DNA from: Actinacidiphila paucisporea | GTDB taxonomy: Bacteria > Actinomycetota > Actinomycetes > Streptomycetales > Streptomycetaceae | Reading direction: 5' to 3' | Assembly: GCF_900142575.1 (NCBI RefSeq) | Contig: NZ_FRBI01000026.1 | Coordinates: forward strand, 50,857-114,856 | DNA length: 64,000 nucleotides | Shown here: positions 51,835 through 60,489 of the stretch, in pieces | How the letters are laid out: every line of letters begins with the position of its first letter | How positions within the stretch are numbered: position 1 is the stretch's first letter | Notes under the pieces: model-generated | Databases searched by the model: none | What the model saw: the letters and a program-made list of their open reading frames with translations, nothing else | Told to the model about the DNA's origin: nothing | Made by a program: the position numbers and the translations under genes

Positions 51835-51863
51835 AGGCTATGTCTTTGTGAACGCGTGCACAA
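51835..51863 (-). promoter_or_regulatory. rex operon promoter with Rex operator (ROP)
   Basis: TTGTGAACGCGTGCACAA (51846-51863) is a one-mismatch palindrome matching the Rex operator pattern TTGTGAA...TTCACAA. On the minus strand TTGTGC (51863-51858), a 17-base spacer and TAGCCT (51840-51835) make a plausible promoter, so the operator covers the -35 element and most of the spacer. Bound Rex would block RNA polymerase. Confidence 0.75.
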
Positions 51864-51900
51864 AGATGGTGTCCGTTTTGCCCGGCGGAAGTGATGGGCA

Positions 51901-52617
51901 TCACGCACTCCCATTCCGGACATTGGGCACGTGTTGCCGTGACGAATCGTTGCTGCGGCGCTTCCAGAGCGCGTCAGCGGCCACCGGCAGGCCGGGGGCC
52001 TCCGGCCAGCGGACACCTGCAGCCTGCAACAACTGCCGCTCCGGTCCGGAACCGCCGATTCCGTCCGCGCCGCCGGCGGCCGTACGGGACCGCGCCACAA
52101 AGTGGCCGAAAAGCGCCGCTGTGGCGCGGGCGTCGCCGAGCGCGGTGTGCGGGGCCCAGCCGGTCACCCCCAGCGCCTGCGCGCAGGCGACCAGCGACAG
52201 CCCGGAGGGGGCGGGGTGTTCGCCGCGCAGCTCGGCGGCCATCCGCATGGTGCACATCTCGGGCACGGCCGGCAGGCGTACGCCGATCCGGGCGTATTCG
52301 GCGGCCAGGAAGGCGCGGTCGCAGCCGACGTTGTGCCCGACCAGGACCCGGCCGCGCAGCAGTGCCAGCAGCCGGGCGGCTATCCCCGCGAAGCGCGGCG
52401 CGCCGCCCAGGTGCGCCGGCTCGATGCCGTGGATGTGCGTGGGGCCGACCGGGCCCTGCGGGTCGACGAGGGTGCTGAACTCACCCTCGGGCTCCAGGTC
52501 GCGGTCCAGCAGCACGAGCGCCAGCTCCACCACCCGGTGCCGCTTCGACGACGAACCCGTCGTCTCGACGTCCACCACCGCGTAGCCGCTCGCCGCGGTC
52601 CTCACCACCGAGGGCAC
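51901..52617 (-). CDS. DEDDh-type 3'-5' exonuclease
   Basis: The 238-residue protein has ExoI DVETTG (residues 16-21), ExoII around LVGHNVGCDRAFL, and ExoIII HTALGDARAT, the four metal acidics plus histidine of the DnaQ-like exonuclease family. It is not part of a polymerase here; a repair or RNA-processing role is possible. The GTG at 52617 has AGGAG upstream. A C-terminal region of about 60 residues is family-variable. Confidence 0.9.
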   Translation of the reverse strand: MPSVVRTAASGYAVVDVETTGSSSKRHRVVELALVLLDRDLEPEGEFSTLVDPQGPVGPTHIHGIEPAHLGGAPRFAGIAARLLALLRGRVLVGHNVGCDRAFLAAEYARIGVRLPAVPEMCTMRMAAELRGEHPAPSGLSLVACAQALGVTGWAPHTALGDARATAALFGHFVARSRTAAGGADGIGGSGPERQLLQAAGVRWPEAPGLPVAADALWKRRSNDSSRQHVPNVRNGSA

Positions 52618-52734
52618 TCGGCACGCTCCTCACACATCGCCCCCGGTCGTACAAAACGACCACGATCCTACCCGATTCCGTCATATGCCTCGGGCGGCGG
52701 ACTCCAGGGGCGCGGGGGCGCGCGCGGCGAGAGG

Positions 52735-52989
52735 TCAGGCGGCCAGCGCGCGGCGCAGCCGGGCGGGGTCGACACGCCAGAAGGTGTGCTGCTCCCCGTC
52801 CACCAGGACGACGGGGATCTGCTCCCAGTAGCGGCGGTGCAGCTCCGCGTCCTGGGTGATGTCCTGCTCCACCACGACCGCCCCGGTCGCGGCGGCGACT
52901 TCCGCCACCACGGCGCGCGCCTCGTCGCACAGGTGGCACCCGGGCTTCCCGATCAGCGTCACGGTCCTCGCAGTCGTCATACGGCTCAT
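52735..52989 (-). CDS. Glutaredoxin-family protein
   Basis: The 84-residue protein has a CxxC active site, C18-H-L-C21 (LIGKPGCHLCDEA), a cis-proline strand (QIPVVLVDG) and the usual thioredoxin fold length. It is annotated elsewhere as glutaredoxin-like DUF836. Starts at 52989 (MSRMTT) and 52980 (MTT) are both possible. The gene is divergent from the HAD phosphatase. Confidence 0.88.
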   Translation of the reverse strand: MSRMTTARTVTLIGKPGCHLCDEARAVVAEVAAATGAVVVEQDITQDAELHRRYWEQIPVVLVDGEQHTFWRVDPARLRRALAA

Positions 52990-53063
52990 TGTGACGCCTG
53001 CGGTTCACGTGCCGGCACCGTGGCCGAACCGGCCATGTCGCACTGGGTCGTTATGCTCGCGCT

Positions 53064-54011
53064 ATGGCCGCTCTCAGATGGCTCACCCCGCGCAGGCAGT
53101 CCGCCACGGAGCGGAGCGTGCTGGCCGGCGAGGCCGCCGCCGCCGCCGCGGAGGCGACACTCGCGACGAAGCCCCGGCCGGAAACCGCTCCCGCGGGCGA
53201 CGAGAAGCCCGCGGAACCGGCCTTCCCGGTCGCAGGCGACCCCAGGGCCGCCGCGTTCTTCGACCTCGACAACACCGTGATGCAGGGCGCCGCGCTCTTC
53301 CACTTCGGCCGCGGCCTGTACAAACGGCATTTCTTCGACACCCGCGACCTGGTGCGCTTCGCCTGGCAGCAGGCGTACTTCCGGATGGCCGGCGCCGAGG
53401 ACCCCGAGCACATGCAGGACGCCCGCGACAGCGCCCTGTCCATCGTCAAGGGACACCGCGTCGAGGAGCTGATGTCCATCGGCGAGGAAATCTACGACGA
53501 GTACATGGCAGCGAAGATCTGGCCGGGCACCCGCGCCCTGGCGCAGGCGCACCTGGACGCCGGCCAGCGGGTCTGGCTGGTCACCGCCGCGCCGGTGGAG
53601 ACCGCCACGATCATCGCCCGCAGGCTCGGCCTGACCGGCGCGCTCGGCACGGTCGCCGAGTCGGTCGACGGCGTCTACACCGGCCGGCTGGTCGGCGAGC
53701 CGCTGCACGGCCCGGCGAAGGCCGAGGCGGTCCGGGCGCTGGCGGCCGCCGAGGACCTCGACCTGTCGCTCTGCGCCGCCTACAGCGACTCGCACAACGA
53801 CATCCCGATACTGTCCCTGGTCGGCCACCCGTACGCGATCAACCCGGACGGCAGGCTGCGCAGACACGCCCGAGCCGAGGGATGGCGGCTGCGCGACTAC
53901 CGCACCGGGCGCAAGGCCGTGAAGATCGGCGTCCCCGCCGCCGCCGGCATGGGCGCGGTCGCGGGCGGCGCCGCCGCGGCGATCGCGATCAGCCGCCGCC
54001 GCGGCAAGTGA
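53064..54011 (+). CDS. HAD-superfamily subclass IB phosphatase
   Basis: The 315-residue protein has the nucleophile motif FFDLDNT (about residues 65-71), motif II in VWLVTAAPVE and the final acidic motif YSDSHNDIP, as in the SerB-like HAD-IB family. An Ala-rich N-terminal extension (about 1-60) and a C-terminal Gly/Ala-rich hydrophobic helix (AAAGMGAVAGGAAAAIAIS) suggest membrane association. It precedes bldN. The substrate is not known. Confidence 0.87.
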   Translation: MAALRWLTPRRQSATERSVLAGEAAAAAAEATLATKPRPETAPAGDEKPAEPAFPVAGDPRAAAFFDLDNTVMQGAALFHFGRGLYKRHFFDTRDLVRFAWQQAYFRMAGAEDPEHMQDARDSALSIVKGHRVEELMSIGEEIYDEYMAAKIWPGTRALAQAHLDAGQRVWLVTAAPVETATIIARRLGLTGALGTVAESVDGVYTGRLVGEPLHGPAKAEAVRALAAAEDLDLSLCAAYSDSHNDIPILSLVGHPYAINPDGRLRRHARAEGWRLRDYRTGRKAVKIGVPAAAGMGAVAGGAAAAIAISRRRGK

Positions 54012-54309
54012 CAAGGGTGCGCCGGTAATACGGCAGCGGGACGGCTCGCGCGGCCACCCACACGCTCACAACACGGCCTCTGCGCGAGCTGTTCACGAAC
54101 GGAAGTGGTCAACAAGGGCCTTCTGTTCGATAATTGGTCGATCATCATTCCGTACAGGAAGTGGCGCAAACGGCGATTTGCGCAACTCGGTGTAGCGTCG
54201 CCTGTACGAAGCGTTATTCTCCTCAGACGCAATCCGGAACCCACGCGTCGCCACGACGGGTGAACGGTCCCGTACTGCACGTGATGGAAGTTCTGCCTCT
54301 GGGAGTCCC
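54012..54309 (+). promoter_or_regulatory. bldN upstream region
   Basis: This 298-base gap is relatively AT-rich and contains an inverted repeat GCGCAAA-N6-TTTGCGC at 54164-54183, about 130 bases before the bldN start. It should hold the bldN promoter. I could not identify a clear BldD site by eye. Confidence 0.5.
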
Positions 54310-55113
54310 GTGTACCCACACGACGGGGTTGACACCTCCGGCCTGGCTGCGTTGCGCGCACTGGTGCTCGACCGACTGATGCGCACAGTCCCCGCGTACG
54401 CCCTGCCCACCCTCGCCACGTCAGGTCCCACCGTCCCCGGCCCGGCGTACGCGCTGGCCGAAGTCAGCACAGCCGCAGGCAGACGCACCCGCAACAGCTC
54501 GGGCGCGGCCGGTACGAACGCCGCAGCCCCGGGCACCCACCCACGCCGCCCCGCCTCGGACACCGACTCGGGCCGCATGATGGACCTGGTCGAGCGCGCC
54601 CAGGACGGCGAGACCGAGGCCTTCGGGCGGCTGTACGACCACTACAGCGACACGGTCTACCGCTACATCTACTACCGGGTCGGGTCCAAGGCCACCGCCG
54701 AGGACCTGACCAGCGAGACCTTCCTGCGTGCGCTGCGCAGGATCGGCACCTTCACCTGGCAGGGCCGCGACTTCGGCGCGTGGCTGGTCACCATCGCCCG
54801 CAACCTGGTCGCCGACCACTTCAAGTCGAGCCGTTTCCGGCTGGAAGTGACCACCGGTGAAATGCTCGACGCCAACGAGGTCGCCCGCAGCCCCGAGGAC
54901 TCCGTCCTGGAGTCGCTGTCCAACGAGGCGCTGCTGACCGCGGTCCGCAAGCTCAACCCGCAGCAGCAGGAGTGCGTGACCCTGCGCTTCCTGCAGGGCC
55001 TGTCGGTGGCCGAGACCGCCCGGGTCATGGGCAAGAACGAGGGCGCGATCAAGACCCTGCAATACCGGGCCGTGCGTACGCTGGCCAGGCTCCTGCCCGA
55101 CGACGCGAGATGA
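54310..55113 (+). CDS. bldN: ECF-type sigma factor BldN
   Basis: The 267-residue protein has about 89 N-terminal residues rich in Ala/Thr/Pro beginning MYPHDGVDTSGLAALRA, the pro-sequence characteristic of BldN. Sigma region 2 (AFGRLYDHYSDTVYRYIYYRVGSKATAEDLTSETFLRALRRI) and region 4 (LNPQQQECVTLRFLQGLSVAETARVMGKNEGAIKTLQYRA) follow. In Streptomyces BldN drives chaplin, rodlin and bldM genes for aerial growth and is held by RsbN, encoded next. The GTG at 54310 gives the full pro-sequence. Confidence 0.94.
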   Translation: MYPHDGVDTSGLAALRALVLDRLMRTVPAYALPTLATSGPTVPGPAYALAEVSTAAGRRTRNSSGAAGTNAAAPGTHPRRPASDTDSGRMMDLVERAQDGETEAFGRLYDHYSDTVYRYIYYRVGSKATAEDLTSETFLRALRRIGTFTWQGRDFGAWLVTIARNLVADHFKSSRFRLEVTTGEMLDANEVARSPEDSVLESLSNEALLTAVRKLNPQQQECVTLRFLQGLSVAETARVMGKNEGAIKTLQYRAVRTLARLLPDDAR

Positions 55114-55146
55114 GACCTCGGTGGCCCCGGACGATCATCACACCTG

Positions 55147-55175
55147 CGTAACCCAACTGGCGCGGCGCTCGTTGC
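55147..55175 (+). promoter_or_regulatory. Putative sigma-BldN-dependent promoter upstream of rsbN
   Basis: CGTAAC (55147-55152), a 17-base spacer and CGTTGC (55170-55175) resemble the published sigma-BldN consensus CGTAAC-N16-CGTTGA as I recall it. It lies about 140 bases before rsbN and suggests negative feedback on BldN. Confidence 0.55.
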
Positions 55176-55315
55176 TTCACATGGAGACAACTTTGTGCCT
55201 GACTCCGCCATACGCGGTCCGCCGCGTTTCACTCGATCGGGTGCAAGCCGGCAGGCAGCGCAACCCACGGGCGGCACGGGGAGTCGAGTGTGGATGACGA
55301 GAGGAGGTGCCGCCC

Positions 55316-56539
55316 GTGATCGGACAGGCAACGGCACACCGCCGGGCGAACGCCTTCGCCCAGGCCCTTGAGGACGCGGCCGTCCAGGAGGAGACCGGGG
55401 CAGCGGAGCGCCGGCAGGGCACGTCCGGCGCACACGGCAGCCATGCCGCGGCCCGGCACGCCGACCCCGAGCAGGGGGCACTGCTCGCGCTGGCCAACGC
55501 GCTCGCCGAGCAGCCGCGGCCCGCGCTCGACCCCGAGCGCAAGACCGTCCAGCGCGCGCAGCTGATCGCCGCGATGGAGCAGGCGCTCGCCGACGGCAGC
55601 TTCCCGGTCGCCGCCCGGCTGCCCGAGCAGCGCGGCGACGGGCAGGGCGGCAGCCACCGGCTGCGCCGCCTCACCCCGGGCAGCCGGCTCACCCGCCGGC
55701 TCGCCGTCGGCGGCCTCACCGTCGGCGTCGCCGCAGGCGCGCTCGGCGGGGTCGCCGCGGCCAGCACCCACGCGCTGCCCGGCGACACCCTCTACGGCCT
55801 CAAACGCGGCATGGAGGACCTCAAGCTCGACATGGCCAGCGGCGACGCGTCCCGCGGCAAGGTCTACCTCGACATGGCCTCCACACGCCTCCAGGAGGCC
55901 CGCCGCCTCATGGACCGGGGGCGGGGCGGCCACCTCGACGACGAGTCGGTCTCCGAGGTGCGCAAGGCCCTGTCGGGCATGCACCAGGAGGCCGCCGAGG
56001 GCCACCGGCTGCTCAGCCAGGCCTACCAGGAGGACGGCTCGCTCCAGCCGATCGAGACGCTCAACTCCTTCGCGGCGGCGCACCGGCAGGGCTGGACCGA
56101 TCTGCGGGGCAAGCTGCCCGGCCAGCTCACCGACGTCTCCGAGCAGGTCTCCTCGGTCTTCGACGCCATAGACCAGGAAGTCGCGCCGCTCCAGGGACTG
56201 CTGCCCAAGACCGAGCAGGACGGGCACACCCACCGCGGCTCGGGCCCCAAGGGCTCCGACCCGTCCGGCGGCACACCGTCGGCCCCGTCCGCCCCGTCCT
56301 CCGCCACACCCGGCTCGGGCGGTCCCGAGACCCGCAGCGCGACCCCGTCGCCGTCCGGCTCGACGCCGTCGAGCGGCCTCATCGGCGGCACCAACCCCCT
56401 GGGGCCGCTCCCGACCCTCCCCACCCCGAATTCCCCTTCACCCACAGCCCCCTCCGACCACTCCGTGACCCTTCCCCCGCTCCTTCCGGGCCTTCTCCCG
56501 GGCCTGGGCCTGGGCACGACCACGGACGACGAGAACTAG
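55316..56539 (+). CDS. rsbN: Anti-sigma-BldN factor RsbN (DUF5667 protein)
   Basis: The protein has about 407 residues. A cytoplasmic N-terminal domain (1-125) is followed by a single hydrophobic helix (about 128-150, AVGGLTVGVAAGALGGVAAAS). A DUF5667-like extracytoplasmic domain (HALPGDTLYGLKRGMEDLKLDMA) and a Pro/Ser/Thr-rich tail complete it. Its position after bldN and its architecture match RsbN, which binds BldN at the membrane. The GTG at 55316 has GAGGAGG upstream. Confidence 0.9.
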   Translation: MIGQATAHRRANAFAQALEDAAVQEETGAAERRQGTSGAHGSHAAARHADPEQGALLALANALAEQPRPALDPERKTVQRAQLIAAMEQALADGSFPVAARLPEQRGDGQGGSHRLRRLTPGSRLTRRLAVGGLTVGVAAGALGGVAAASTHALPGDTLYGLKRGMEDLKLDMASGDASRGKVYLDMASTRLQEARRLMDRGRGGHLDDESVSEVRKALSGMHQEAAEGHRLLSQAYQEDGSLQPIETLNSFAAAHRQGWTDLRGKLPGQLTDVSEQVSSVFDAIDQEVAPLQGLLPKTEQDGHTHRGSGPKGSDPSGGTPSAPSAPSSATPGSGGPETRSATPSPSGSTPSSGLIGGTNPLGPLPTLPTPNSPSPTAPSDHSVTLPPLLPGLLPGLGLGTTTDDEN

Positions 56540-56586
56540 GGACCTGTCGGACAGGACCCAGCGCACCGACTTTCCCCGCGTTCCCG

Positions 56587-56620
56587 AAAAAAGGCCCGCC
56601 CTCCGCTGGGAGGGCGAGCC
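56587..56620 (-). terminator. Rho-independent terminator of the acyltransferase/epimerase unit
   Basis: On the minus strand, GGCTCGCCCTCC, a CAGC loop and GGAGGGCGGGCC form a 12-bp stem with one G-T pair, followed by six T residues. It lies just beyond the acyltransferase stop and between convergent genes. Confidence 0.8.
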
Positions 56621-56651
56621 ACCGGGGGCGCGGGGAACCGCGCGCCCGCCG

Positions 56652-57755
56652 TCAGAAGAAGACGGACCGCCGCTGCACGAGGAGTTCGTACAGCGTGTGC
56701 TGGATCGTCTCGCGCACCTGGTCGGTCAGGTTGAAGACCAGCATCGGGTCCTCCGCCGCCTCCGGCGGGTAGCCGTCGGTCGGGATGGGCTCGCCGAACT
56801 GGATGACCCACTTGGTGGGCAGCGGGACCAGTCCCGCGGCTCCCAGCCAGGGGAAGGTCGGCGTCAGTGGGAAGTAGGGCACCCCCAGCAGCCGCGCCAT
56901 CGTGCGGGAGTTCCCGAGCATCGGGTAGATCTCCTCCGCCCCCACCACGGAGCACGGCACGATCGGCACCTTCGTCTTCAGCGCCGTCGCGACGAATCCG
57001 CCGCGCCCGAACCGCTGCAGCTTGTAGCGGTCGGCGAAGGGCTTCCCGAGGCCCTTGAAGCCCTCGGGCATGACCCCGACGACCTCGCCGCGCTGCAGCA
57101 GGACCTCCGCGTCCTCGGTGCAGGCCAGCGTGTGGCCGAGCTTGCGGGCCAGCTCGTTGACCAGCGGGAGCATGAAGACCAGGTCGGCGGCGAGCAGCCG
57201 CAGGTGGCGGCCTGCCGGGTGGTGGTCGTGGACGGCGACCTGGGTCATCAGGCCGTCCAGCGGCAGGGTGCCCGAGTGGTTGGAGACGACCAGCGCACCG
57301 CCTTCCGCGGGGATGTTCTCGATGCCGCGGACCTCGACCCGGAAGTAGGCACCGAAGACCGGCCGCAGCAGCGACATCAGCACCTGGTCGGTCAGCTCGG
57401 CGTCGTAGCCGAACTCGTCGACCTCGTAGTCCCCGGTGACCCGGCGCCGCAGGAAGGCCAGCCCCGAGGCGACCTTGCGCTCCCAGTCGCCGCCGAGCAC
57501 CCGGTCGGCGACGGCGCCGAACGCCCCCGCGAGGTCCGAGGGCGCCTCGGCGGTGGGTGGCGGGTCGGCGGGACGCCCGCCGTCCGCCTGGGCGGGAATC
57601 CCGGCCGCCGGCACGGCCGCGAGCGGCGGCTGCGGGCCGTCGGCGGCCTTTCCCGCCGCGGGGGCCGCGGCCTTGCGGGTCCTGGCGCGGGCGCGCCCGG
57701 CGCCGCGCCGGCCGCGCGAGTCCTCGTCGAACGGGATCACCTTGGCGTCGGCCAT
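56652..57755 (-). CDS. Lysophospholipid acyltransferase-family protein
   Basis: The 367-residue protein has an Ala/Pro/Arg-rich N-terminal region (1-80), then a PlsC-type domain with the NHx4D motif as SNHSGTLPLDGLM and MPEGFKGLGKP in place of the EGT block, and later VPIVPCSV. It should acylate a glycerol- or polyol-type lipid. The ATG at 57755 (MADAKVIPFDED) has GGAGAAGGAG upstream and is preferred over a GTG at 57806 that overlaps the preceding stop as GTGA. Confidence 0.88.
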   Translation of the reverse strand: MADAKVIPFDEDSRGRRGAGRARARTRKAAAPAAGKAADGPQPPLAAVPAAGIPAQADGGRPADPPPTAEAPSDLAGAFGAVADRVLGGDWERKVASGLAFLRRRVTGDYEVDEFGYDAELTDQVLMSLLRPVFGAYFRVEVRGIENIPAEGGALVVSNHSGTLPLDGLMTQVAVHDHHPAGRHLRLLAADLVFMLPLVNELARKLGHTLACTEDAEVLLQRGEVVGVMPEGFKGLGKPFADRYKLQRFGRGGFVATALKTKVPIVPCSVVGAEEIYPMLGNSRTMARLLGVPYFPLTPTFPWLGAAGLVPLPTKWVIQFGEPIPTDGYPPEAAEDPMLVFNLTDQVRETIQHTLYELLVQRRSVFF

Positions 57756-57802
57756 GGTCCCTGCTCCTTCTCCTGAGGTCTCCGAAGCATTCACGCCGTC
57801 CG

Positions 57803-58864
57803 TCACCGCCGCACCCCCGTGTCCGTATCCGTGCCCACGGCCGCCGCGAGCCGGTCGACCGCCGCCGCGAGCCGGGCGGGGGGCAGCAGCCCGGGGCCGT
57901 GGCCGAGGGCGAAGTCGTGGAAGGTCTCGGCGGTCGTGTACGCCGGCTCGAAGCCGAGGGTGTCCCGCATCTCGGTGGTGTCGACCACCCGCCCGTGGGT
58001 GAGGAGCCGGATCTGCTCGGGCGCGAAGTCGGTGACGCCGGCGGTACGCAGCAGCTGCCCGATCCAGGTGACCGCGGGCAGCAGCACCGGCACGGTGGGC
58101 TTGCCGAGCCGCCTGGCGGTCTGCGAGAGCAGCAGCACCCCGTCACCCGCGATGTTGAACGTGCCGCTGTTGAGGGTGCCGCGGCGGGCTTCCAGCGCGG
58201 CCAGCACGAGGACGGCCAGGACGTCGTCCTGGTGCACGAACTGCAGCCGGGGGTCGTAGCCGAAGACGGTCGGCAGCACCGGCAGCGCGAAGAACTCCGC
58301 GAGCGGGGTGTCCGCGTCGGGCCCGAGGATGTTCGCGAAGCGCAGCACCGCCACCGCGACGTCGGGGCGGCGGCGGGCGAAGCCGCGTACGTACCCCTCG
58401 ACCTCGACGGCGTCCTTCGCGAAGCCGCCGCTGGGCAGCGACTTGACCGGGGTGGTCTCGCGGAAGACCGCGGGGTCGCGCGGCGCGGAGCCGTAGACGC
58501 TGGTGGTGGACTTGACGACCAGCCGCCGCACGGTCGGCGCCTTCTGGCAGGCGCCGAGCAGCTGCATGGTGCCGATGACGTTGGTCTCCTTGACCTGCGT
58601 CCGGCCGCCGGCGCCCAGCGGGGTGCTGCCGGTGACGTCCAGGTGCACCACCGTGTCGACCGAGTGCTGTGCCAGCACCTTGGCGATCATCGGCTGCCGG
58701 ATGTCGGTCCTGACGAACTCCGCACCGCCCAGGTCATGCTCCGGCGGCACCGCGTCGACCGCGACGACCCGCTCGACCTCGGGGTCGTGCTGGATACGCC
58801 GGACGAACCGGCTGCCGAGCTGCCGCGCGGCGCCTGTGACGAGCACCACCTTGCCCACGCCCAC
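57803..58864 (-). CDS. NAD-dependent epimerase/dehydratase-family protein
   Basis: The 353-residue protein has KVVLVTGAARQLGSRFVRRI as its nucleotide motif and TTSVYGSAPRDP in the Ser/Tyr region. In the region after that, the usual YxxxK reads FAKDAVEVEGYVRG, which lacks the Tyr. It is an extended SDR with possibly altered catalysis. The start is a GTG at 58864 with GAGGAAGG upstream. It is translated just ahead of the acyltransferase, so a role in lipid or envelope metabolism is inferred. Confidence 0.87.
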   Translation of the reverse strand: MGVGKVVLVTGAARQLGSRFVRRIQHDPEVERVVAVDAVPPEHDLGGAEFVRTDIRQPMIAKVLAQHSVDTVVHLDVTGSTPLGAGGRTQVKETNVIGTMQLLGACQKAPTVRRLVVKSTTSVYGSAPRDPAVFRETTPVKSLPSGGFAKDAVEVEGYVRGFARRRPDVAVAVLRFANILGPDADTPLAEFFALPVLPTVFGYDPRLQFVHQDDVLAVLVLAALEARRGTLNSGTFNIAGDGVLLLSQTARRLGKPTVPVLLPAVTWIGQLLRTAGVTDFAPEQIRLLTHGRVVDTTEMRDTLGFEPAYTTAETFHDFALGHGPGLLPPARLAAAVDRLAAAVGTDTDTGVRR

Positions 58865-58937
58865 GGTTCAGCGCCTTCCTCGGGGAATACCCGCACCGTA
58901 TCCCTTGCGCCTCCCCCGCGCGCCCCCCGACATGCCA

Positions 58938-58978
58938 CTGCCCTCCCCCAGCCGCCGGAAGGCGGTGGGGGAGGGCAG
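58938..58978 (-). terminator. Hairpin between bS22 gene and epimerase gene
   Basis: CTGCCCTCCCCC(A)GCCGCC pairs with GGCGG(T)GGGGGAGGGCAG over a GGAA loop. It has about 18 pairs with one bulge and no T-run. It probably ends the transcript of the small ribosomal gene upstream. Confidence 0.75.
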
Positions 58979-59002
58979 GAAGTGCGGCGGAAAGTCGCCC
59001 GC

Positions 59003-59101
59003 TTACTTCTTGTTGCGGCGCTGAACGCGCGTCCGCTTCAGAAGCTTGCGGTGCTTCTTCTTGGCCATACGCTTACGCCGCTTCTTGATGACAGAGCCCA
59101 C
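59003..59101 (-). CDS. Small ribosomal protein bS22 (AURKAIP1/COX24-type)
   Basis: The 32-residue, extremely basic peptide GSVIKKRRKRMAKKKHRKLL continues KRTRVQRRNKK. It matches the COX24/AURKAIP1-like ribosomal peptide bS22 known from mycobacterial ribosomes. The start is a GTG at 59101 preceded by GAGGG. It is too short for many gene callers but is certainly coding by similarity. Confidence 0.93.
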   Translation of the reverse strand: MGSVIKKRRKRMAKKKHRKLLKRTRVQRRNKK

Positions 59102-59236
59102 GACTACCCTCGCTTCGGTTTCACTCGGTGCGGGGCGTCCGAGCCCACACGACCTACGTCGGCCAAGCCTACCCGCCCGGAGCGGGCGGGCATAAACGAG
59201 GCCCACGCGGACGGTCGTCTGCCCGTCAGGGCCTTC

Positions 59237-59449
59237 TCAGGCAGATTCCACCCCCACGTAGGACTCGCGCAGGTACTCGTGGACGGCCTGCTCCGGAACC
59301 CGGAACGAACGGCCCACGCGAATCGCCGGCAGATGACCGCTGTGCACCAGGCGGTACACCGTCATCTTCGACACCCGCATCACCGCCGCCACTTCGGCGA
59401 CGGTGAGGAAAACGACCTCGTTGAGAGGTCGGGTTTCTGTAGTAGCCAT
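59237..59449 (-). CDS. Small excisionase/MerR-like helix-turn-helix protein
   Basis: The 70-residue protein is one HTH_17-type domain: FLTVAEVAAVMRVSKMTVYRLVHSGHLPAIRVGRSFRVPEQAVHEYL. It probably binds DNA as a dimer. The same position in streptomycete genomes, near bldN, holds such a gene, but I am not sure of a symbol. The ATG at 59449 begins MATTETRPLN. Confidence 0.85.
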   Translation of the reverse strand: MATTETRPLNEVVFLTVAEVAAVMRVSKMTVYRLVHSGHLPAIRVGRSFRVPEQAVHEYLRESYVGVESA

Positions 59450-59577
59450 GTCACACCTGAACCTTCCGCACACGCCGGGCACCGGCTTCCCCTCCGGCGA
59501 CTCAAAGCGGTGTGTGCGCTCCCCCACAGATTAGGGGCGCATGAGGTAAGTGGGGAAGAGGAGTTGCCCATGGTTGA

Positions 59578-60399
59578 CTACTGGGACAACCAGGCACGCT
59601 TGAGCACGTAGCGCGTCAATGGCCGGTAGTAATCGGACCTGACGGCATCGTCCACCGGCACCGCGACCGATACGCTGCCCTCCGCCTCGGCCACGAAAAC
59701 CGCCGGGTCGTCGGCGTCCGCGAGGCCGATCGCCTCGATGCCCAACTGACCTGCGCCGCATACGAATCCGTGGTCGCCGACGACCAGTCCCGGCAGCATT
59801 CCGCCCTGTTCCGCGGCCGCCGCGAGAGCCGCTCTGACGGGCAGCGGCGAGTGGGTGTGCGCACCCTGCTCGACCGGCGGTCCGTCACCCTCCGTGTCCA
59901 CCGGGCGGACCACGGCGACCCCTCCGACGTACCGCAAATGATGTCGGCGTACGCCGAACTGCGTGGGCATGTCCACATCCCGGCCGTACGCGGGTGTGAG
60001 GACGACACACCCCGCCGCCGAGAGCGCCGCCGCCAAAGATGCGTAGAAACCAAGGAGGCGATGTGGATGTCCTGTGCCCAAGAGCACCGGAATACGGTCA
60101 TGCGCGGCCCGCGCGAGCCGCTCAGCGAACGCGTCGAGCGCTGCCACCGTACAGTCCGGGTCGATCACGTCGGGCCCCGACGTCAGTTCGGGATCGGGCG
60201 AGACACCGCACCGGTCCGCCATCAGCCGCAGCAGATCCGCCGCCGTCCACTTCCCCGCCGGGTCGAGGCCCAGCGTCTGCCGCGGATCGCGCGCCGCGAA
60301 CAGCCGATAGCTCGCCAGGCTCTTCTCCCGGGGCGTCGCGACCTGCCCGGCCAGCCCGGCCGCCACCAAATGCGCGCGCAGCGCGCCGACACTCACCAC
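59578..60399 (-). CDS. Conserved actinobacterial protein annotated elsewhere as a phosphatase
   Basis: The 273-residue protein contains VLLGTGHPHRLLGFYASLAAALSAAGC, LTPAYGRDVDMP, RRHHLRYVGGVAVV and LVVGDHGFVCGAGQLGIEAIGLADADDPAV. I recall relatives labelled phosphatase in streptomycetes, but no classical phosphatase motif is visible, so activity is uncertain. The GTG at 60399 (two consecutive GTG codons) was used as the start. Confidence 0.75.
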   Translation of the reverse strand: MVSVGALRAHLVAAGLAGQVATPREKSLASYRLFAARDPRQTLGLDPAGKWTAADLLRLMADRCGVSPDPELTSGPDVIDPDCTVAALDAFAERLARAAHDRIPVLLGTGHPHRLLGFYASLAAALSAAGCVVLTPAYGRDVDMPTQFGVRRHHLRYVGGVAVVRPVDTEGDGPPVEQGAHTHSPLPVRAALAAAAEQGGMLPGLVVGDHGFVCGAGQLGIEAIGLADADDPAVFVAEAEGSVSVAVPVDDAVRSDYYRPLTRYVLKRAWLSQ

Positions 60400-60489
60400 A
60401 GCATGATCGTCCCGGCCCGAATCGCCCAGGGCATGCGGAAACCGCCGAATTCACCCCACAGGTACCGATCCCGTCCGCTCAGCCGTCCG

